64,000 nucleotides of DNA, taken from positions 62,001 to 126,000 of the forward strand of contig JAJZPF010000001.1 of assembly GCA_021811315.1 (NCBI GenBank), written 5' to 3'. The DNA is from a bacterium (GTDB lineage: Bacteria; Elusimicrobiota; Elusimicrobia; Elusimicrobiales; UBA9959). The position numbers and the translations under genes are program-made. Shown here one piece after another: positions 59,444 to 64,000 of this stretch. The notes under the pieces are model-generated. The model did not search any database. It saw nothing but the letters and a program-made list of their open reading frames with translations, and had not been told where the DNA came from. Numbering within the stretch: the stretch's first letter is position 1; the number at the start of each line of letters is the position of its first letter.

Positions 59444-62400
59444 TTAATGCCGCACAGCGAACTTCTTTACTTTCGAGGCAGTAGAATTCCCGTTGCCGTA
59501 GTCTTTTTCCAGACGGTAGAGATAGACGCCCGTAGCCAGCCTGGCGGTGTTGAGCACGGAGACCTGGGCGCCCGCCGCCTTGGACTCCTCTATCTTGGCT
59601 ACCAGGTCGCCGATCGCATTGTAGATCTTGATCGTAACCGCGCCCGGCTGGGTCATGCAGTACGCGAAGTTCCCCGTGTCGCCGGTAGCCGGCGAGGGGA
59701 AGAAGTAGTCATCTCCGCTGCAGCTGGCCGCGAGCACGTAGGTATAAGAGGCCGAGCAGGTTCCGTTGCCGGTAGTGACCCTGAAGGGTACGACCCCCGG
59801 CATCAGCGCACCTACCAGGGGGTGCCTGGGCACCGTCGCGGTGATCACGGTGGAGGAAGCGTTCGTCGTATAGGCCGAGGCGTTCACCCCGTCGAAGGTC
59901 ACGCCGCCGGGACCGGAGAAGCCGTAGAAGCCCGTTCCGGTGACAGTGACCACGTTACCCCCGGGCGTAAACCCGAAAGCCGGGGCGATATTGCTGATAG
60001 TGCAGACAGGCGGCGGCGCGTTGACGTAGGTATAAGTCGACGAGCACGTGCCGCCGCTTCTGGTAAACAGCGTGATGAGCACCGACCCCGGGTTAAGCGT
60101 TCCCGTAAGGGGACGCCTGGGCGAGATCGCGGTGACCATGGTGGACGAAGTGTTCACCGTATAGGTAGAAGCGTCAACCCCGCCGAAAGCAACTTCGGTC
60201 GAAGTAGTGAGGTCGAAGAAGCCCGTACCGATGATGGTAACCGTAGTGCCCCCGACGGTGAACCCTGACACAGGGCTGATGCCGCTGATCGTGCAGGTGA
60301 CTACGGGAGCGACATAGGCGTAATTCGCCGAGCAGGTCCCGGCAGGCGTCGTCACGGTGAGCGGGACGATCCCGGCCGTGGTGTGGCTGGAGGTTACCGC
60401 GGTGATCACCGTAGAGGAAGCGTACACGGTAAAGCTCGAGGAGATCACCCCGTCGAACTCAACGGTGCTGCGATAGATGTCGAACCCGGTGCCGGTGATG
60501 GTGACGGTGTCGCCGCCGACCAGGTACCCGGAACTGGGATTAACCCCGGTGATCGTGCAGACGGCGGCCGGCGGAGGCAGCGGGGCGCCGAACGTCAGCA
60601 CAGGGGCGATCTTAGTGACGAAGCCGTCGAAAGCGCCCGCGGTTCCGCTGCGGTTTATAGCCTTGGCAGGCGTCGAGCCGTCCATCAGCGAGCCGGTCAC
60701 GAGAGGGAAGATGGCCGACGGCGTGTAGCCCGCCACATAGATATTATGGGCGGAGTCTATGGCGATGCCGGTCGCGGCCTGGCCGGGAGGGGTAGCGCCG
60801 AGATAAGAGAAGAAAGGCTGGTACTGCCCCGTAGGGCCGATGGCCGCCACGAAGGCGTCCTGCCCGCCCGAGGTATTCTGCGTAGTGGCGCCGGTAACGT
60901 TGATGCCGTTCGCCCCGGGGGTAACCGGGTCGGCCGCAAGCGTCCAGTTGGACGACAGCGTCCAGCCGGCGATATAGGCGTCGTCGAGGTCGTCAAGAGC
61001 GAGGGCGTAAGCGCGGTCCGCGCCGGTGGCGCCCAAATGGGTCGCGTACTGCATTTCAAGAGGATTGTCCGCCCCGGGGACCGGGTTCGGCTCATTGGGA
61101 TTCAGCCTGAGGATGAACGGATCGTCCGCGCCCACCAGGTCTTTCTGGTAGACTACGGGACGCACCGAGACAGGCAGATTGTAATATGCCGTAGAAGGAA
61201 AGCCCGTCGAGGACAGCGTCCACCCGGCCACGAACACGTGGTAGGGCGCCGCGCCGTTGTTATTCAGAGCGATGGCTGTCGCCGCCTGGTCTGAATTGCC
61301 GTTGATATAAGTAGCGTAGAGCAGGCCGGTGCCGGGAGCGTTGACCTGGGCTACGAAGGCGTTGGTGGTTCCGATCTTGGAGCTTGAGAAGTGACCAAGG
61401 ACGGAGGGAAGCATGCTTGAAGTGGTCATGCCCGCTACCCAGGCGTTGAAACCGGCGTCCACCGTGATGGCATTGCCGTTGGTGATCACATCCTGCGGTC
61501 CGAGGAACATTGAATAACCGAGGGAAGCGCCGGCGGGAGCGATCTTTGTCACAAAAGCCGCCTGCGACGCCGCGCCCATAGTATTATAAGGGAAAGGCAT
61601 TCCGGGGCTGACCGGGAAATTGGACGCGAAAGTCGTCCCGGTGATATAAGCCGCGCCGAGAGAGTCCACCGCTATAGCGTTGCCGCTGGTTCCGAGAGTG
61701 TTGACGCCGCCCCAGCAGGTAGAGTAGACCAGGGCCGGGATATTCGCCGGCTGCTGGATCTCCGTCACGAAAGCAAGCGAACCCGTATTAGGGGAACATT
61801 CCTGCAGCACGGTCGGGTTGCCCAGGGTCGGGTAAGAAGTACCGCCGCCGGCCGATGAGGTAACGCCGGTGATAAAGACCTTGGGCGTGCTGACGCTCGA
61901 TTTGTCCAAAGCTATGCCATAGGCCTGTTCGTCAAGGGTGCCGCCAAGCCAGGCCAGCCAAAGCAGTGAAGAACCGTCCGCGCTGAACTTGGCCACGAAC
62001 ACGTCCGAACCGCCCCTTTCCGCGGGGCCGGGGGAAGCCAGGGTATGGCCGCCGGCCGGGGTAGTGGCGGGAAAGCCGCCGGAGCCGGTCATGGCCGAGC
62101 GGGAATAACCGGTCACATAGGCCTGCTTCGTTCCGTCCACGGCGATCGCGTTGATCTTGTCTTCGACGCTGCCGCCCAGATAAGAAGAGTAGACCAGCTG
62201 GGGGTCGATAACCAGTTCTTTGCTCTTTATATAGTTTCCGACTTCGAACCGGACATTATTGTTCGACGCCAGCACGAAGCGCCCTTTAACGGGGACCTGC
62301 CGGCTGCCCAGCTTCTGGTACAACTCGGGGGCCTTGTAAGTAAGCTCGCCGCCCTCGACGCCGAGGACCAGGTTGCCTTTGGCGTCCAGCCGGAGGCTCT

Positions 62401-63010
62401 TTGCGCCTTCGAAACCCAAAATGATGCGCGCGGGGTTGGCGCCCGGCGCCACTATAAAATCGTATTCCACCTTTCCCTGGGCGAAGCGATAGACCATATC
62501 GATGCCGGGATAGACCTGGCTGAGCTTCACCTTCGAGTACTGCTCCACGCCGACCTGCCATTTCGTCTTGTCGCTTCCGAAGAAATAGCTGGTGCGCCCG
62601 GGCAGGATGCCCGCGCCACGGACGGCCGGCTTGGCATTGGCGCCCTTCAGCTTCATGCGCACAACTACCGGTTCCTGGCCCTTGACTTCGTCGGCCTTCG
62701 GCATGACCGTGACGGCTTCCGTGTCGGTCAAATAGAGGTTATAGCCGGCGGCTCGGGTAAAGAACTTCACCGAAGCGTCGGTCTGGCCGCGGTTGGCCTC
62801 GAAATACATCGGGAGCTTCGAACTGCCCATAGCCGGGGTCGGGGAGCTTTGAACTGTTTCAGCGCCGCCCGTCCGTATCGCGGCCGTATCCTTATTAGAG
62901 GAAGAAGGCGCGCTCGCCAGGCCCGCGAAGGCAGGGCCAGTAGGTCCGGCTATCAAGGTCAGTGCCATGAGCAGCCTGCCCGTCTGGATGATCGATTTAA
63001 TTAATCTCAT
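59444..63010 (-). CDS. Large SBBP-repeat, IPT/TIG-domain exported protein with T9SS-like tail
   Basis: The 1,188-residue protein has a signal peptide (1-29; MALTLIAGPTGPAFAG), an N-terminal beta domain (about 65-270; YFEANRGQTDASVKFF, VYPGIDMVYRF) and a long SBBP beta-propeller-like region (about 275-810) with repeats such as YSSYLGGSVEDKINAIAVD and AYVTGYS. Three IPT/TIG domains (about 810-1100; CTITGVNPSSGYLVGGDTVTITGTGF and two copies) follow. The C-terminal 80 residues read VTIKIYNAIGDLVAKIEE and LATGVYLYRLEKD, as FlgD-like and T9SS sorting domains do. An exported surface protein is likely. The PorV-OmpA gene directly follows it. Confidence 0.85.
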   Translation of the reverse strand: MRLIKSIIQTGRLLMALTLIAGPTGPAFAGLASAPSSSNKDTAAIRTGGAETVQSSPTPAMGSSKLPMYFEANRGQTDASVKFFTRAAGYNLYLTDTEAVTVMPKADEVKGQEPVVVRMKLKGANAKPAVRGAGILPGRTSYFFGSDKTKWQVGVEQYSKVKLSQVYPGIDMVYRFAQGKVEYDFIVAPGANPARIILGFEGAKSLRLDAKGNLVLGVEGGELTYKAPELYQKLGSRQVPVKGRFVLASNNNVRFEVGNYIKSKELVIDPQLVYSSYLGGSVEDKINAIAVDGTKQAYVTGYSRSAMTGSGGFPATTPAGGHTLASPGPAERGGSDVFVAKFSADGSSLLWLAWLGGTLDEQAYGIALDKSSVSTPKVFITGVTSSAGGGTSYPTLGNPTVLQECSPNTGSLAFVTEIQQPANIPALVYSTCWGGVNTLGTSGNAIAVDSLGAAYITGTTFASNFPVSPGMPFPYNTMGAASQAAFVTKIAPAGASLGYSMFLGPQDVITNGNAITVDAGFNAWVAGMTTSSMLPSVLGHFSSSKIGTTNAFVAQVNAPGTGLLYATYINGNSDQAATAIALNNNGAAPYHVFVAGWTLSSTGFPSTAYYNLPVSVRPVVYQKDLVGADDPFILRLNPNEPNPVPGADNPLEMQYATHLGATGADRAYALALDDLDDAYIAGWTLSSNWTLAADPVTPGANGINVTGATTQNTSGGQDAFVAAIGPTGQYQPFFSYLGATPPGQAATGIAIDSAHNIYVAGYTPSAIFPLVTGSLMDGSTPAKAINRSGTAGAFDGFVTKIAPVLTFGAPLPPPAAVCTITGVNPSSGYLVGGDTVTITGTGFDIYRSTVEFDGVISSSFTVYASSTVITAVTSSHTTAGIVPLTVTTPAGTCSANYAYVAPVVTCTISGISPVSGFTVGGTTVTIIGTGFFDLTTSTEVAFGGVDASTYTVNTSSTMVTAISPRRPLTGTLNPGSVLITLFTRSGGTCSSTYTYVNAPPPVCTISNIAPAFGFTPGGNVVTVTGTGFYGFSGPGGVTFDGVNASAYTTNASSTVITATVPRHPLVGALMPGVVPFRVTTGNGTCSASYTYVLAASCSGDDYFFPSPATGDTGNFAYCMTQPGAVTIKIYNAIGDLVAKIEESKAAGAQVSVLNTARLATGVYLYRLEKDYGNGNSTASKVKKFAVRH

Positions 63011-63269
63011 TTTTTTATACCCCTTTACTGTTACGCCGACTTGGCTTGATATTTAAGTATAGCCCTTGGCCGTTTAAGTATCTATTCGGAATTCTGCTTA
63101 GACCGCTCCGTAGTACTACTGAAGTAGCTGCCCGGGGAAAACTACGCGCTCCCTTGCCCTATCGACGGAGAAACCCCCCGGGACCGCCGCAGGAGCGCCG
63201 CTCGCTAATAACACTCCCGCATATATTCCGCCGCGATTTTTAACCGCCCGACCGGGACGCCGCGGATAA
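63011..63269. other. Intergenic region upstream of the SBBP/IPT gene
   Basis: The minus strand holds TATACTTAA (about 63057-63049) and a second ATACTTAAA about 20 bases before it, so a promoter of the SBBP/IPT gene is likely here. A GGGG run precedes the ATG by 9 bases. Nothing else recognisable. Confidence 0.5.
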
Positions 63270-64000
63270 CTATCTCTTGCAATTGAATTTATAGGTCAAG
63301 CTGAAGCGATGGGAGGTTCCCAGCTCGCCGGCCGGCGCCATGGCATAATCCAGGGCCAGGTAGCGGCTGAGATTATATCCCAAACCCAGCGTAAGCCCGG
63401 TTAAACCGCTTAATTTCGGATCGGGAAAGCTAAGCTGGTAACCGGCGCGGAGGGCCAGGGCTTTACCCTTGTCTTCGGCATTTCCCACTAAATATTCTCC
63501 GCCGAACTGGAGGCGGTCCACCGCTTCGTTCTGCAGCTCGCCTGAAACGGCCAGGAGCAGGTTCTTCTCCACGGCCCAGGCCGCGCCCAGGCGCCAGCCG
63601 GAGGCAAGTTTTTGCCCGCCGATCTCGTTGCCCAGGTTGATATTGGAATAAGCCAGGCCCAGGTCCAGGCCGGGGATCACGTTATACAGGAACCCCATGT
63701 CCGCGGTGAAGGCGTTATAGCTTTTGCCGGCGAAGCGCGACTGGTTGAGCTTCATCGCCATCCCGACGGCGACCCCGGGCAGCAATTCCAGGCCCCAGCC
63801 GCCGCTGCCCGAAAAATCCCCGGCGTGGTATTTCCCCGAGGCCGCCCCCAGAGTATCCCTGCCGCTGAAATCTCCGTAGTTCACGTAGCCGAGGGAAGCG
63901 GCGATGCCTCCCAGGGCAGCTCCTCTGCACCCTTTTTTAACATCGCTTCCGGAGTCCCCGCTGCATTCCTCTTTTATCTCTCCCACCGGCAAGCCGATGA
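63270..64000 (-). CDS. PorV-like outer-membrane barrel without OmpA domain (5' end outside window)
   Basis: The open frame continues through the right edge; the visible 243 codons align with residues about 95-325 of the PorV-OmpA fusion (IGLPVG, ALGGIAASLGYVNYGDFSGRD, LGLAYSNINLG, LSGLTGLTLGLGY). It ends after the barrel (LTYKFNCKR), without linker or OmpA domain. It is thus a paralogue of the plain barrel type. The true start lies beyond position 64000. Confidence 0.85.
   Translation of the reverse strand, partial: IGLPVGEIKEECSGDSGSDVKKGCRGAALGGIAASLGYVNYGDFSGRDTLGAASGKYHAGDFSGSGGWGLELLPGVAVGMAMKLNQSRFAGKSYNAFTADMGFLYNVIPGLDLGLAYSNINLGNEIGGQKLASGWRLGAAWAVEKNLLLAVSGELQNEAVDRLQFGGEYLVGNAEDKGKALALRAGYQLSFPDPKLSGLTGLTLGLGYNLSRYLALDYAMAPAGELGTSHRFSLTYKFNCKR

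Overview
The window looks like the chromosome of a Gram-negative, diderm, anaerobic or microaerophilic bacterium, most plausibly from Elusimicrobiota or a neighbouring FCB/PVC-type phylum. This placement is inference. It rests on a PorV-like barrel fused to an OmpA domain, a large SBBP/IPT protein with a T9SS-like tail, an Mla/MCE lipid transport operon, Omp85 and other outer-membrane proteins, and a mix of 2-oxoacid:ferredoxin oxidoreductase, pyruvate decarboxylase and cytochrome bd. No rRNA, tRNA, transposase or CRISPR array was recognised. Most of the window is GC-rich; about 20.0-25.1 kb is clearly AT-rich and looks imported.

Layout. (1) 1-12.7 kb, minus strand: a surface-protein operon behind a near-consensus promoter. 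It encodes a Big_1/peptidase-M15 protein, a helical secreted protein, a truncated second M15 protein, a second helical protein and, translationally coupled to it, a giant glycine-rich repeat protein of more than 2,400 residues that leaves the left edge. (2) 12.8-20.0 kb: an OmpR-type regulator, an orphan REC-DHp protein, a GAF-SpoIIE phosphatase fused to an RsbW-like kinase, a STAS protein, then mlaE-mlaF-mlaD and a DUF882/M15 peptidase. (3) 20.0-25.1 kb: an AT-rich restriction-modification island with one polypeptide carrying both cytosine-C5 and adenine-N6 methyltransferase domains, an HNH nuclease and a PD-(D/E)XK nuclease. (4) 25.2-33.3 kb: an L,D-transpeptidase behind two tandem copies of an [outer-membrane barrel + small secreted protein] cassette, a frameshifted REC-histidine kinase, and an Omp85 protein with a small membrane-anchored partner. 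(5) 33.3-54.6 kb: fermentation and oxygen defence: pyruvate decarboxylase/alcohol dehydrogenase/esterase, exported and cytosolic superoxide dismutases, catalase, PDO-thioredoxin reductase, KorAB, a ferritin-like protein, a dihydrolipoamide-dehydrogenase-like enzyme, WrbA and CydAB. Two near-identical copies of a bidirectional promoter drive pairs of these genes. (6) 54.6-64 kb: small envelope and signalling proteins, an AsmA/DUF748 protein, the PorV-OmpA fusion, the 1,188-residue SBBP/IPT protein and a second PorV-like gene cut by the right edge.

The most unusual points are the partner-switching module joined to the Mla operon, the dual-chemistry methyltransferase with two nucleases, the duplicated divergent promoter with an inverted repeat between its -35 and -10 positions, and the repeated duplication of two-gene envelope cassettes. 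Two probable frameshifts lie at G tracts, and a 3' remnant of an alpha/beta hydrolase lies behind the lpd-like gene.
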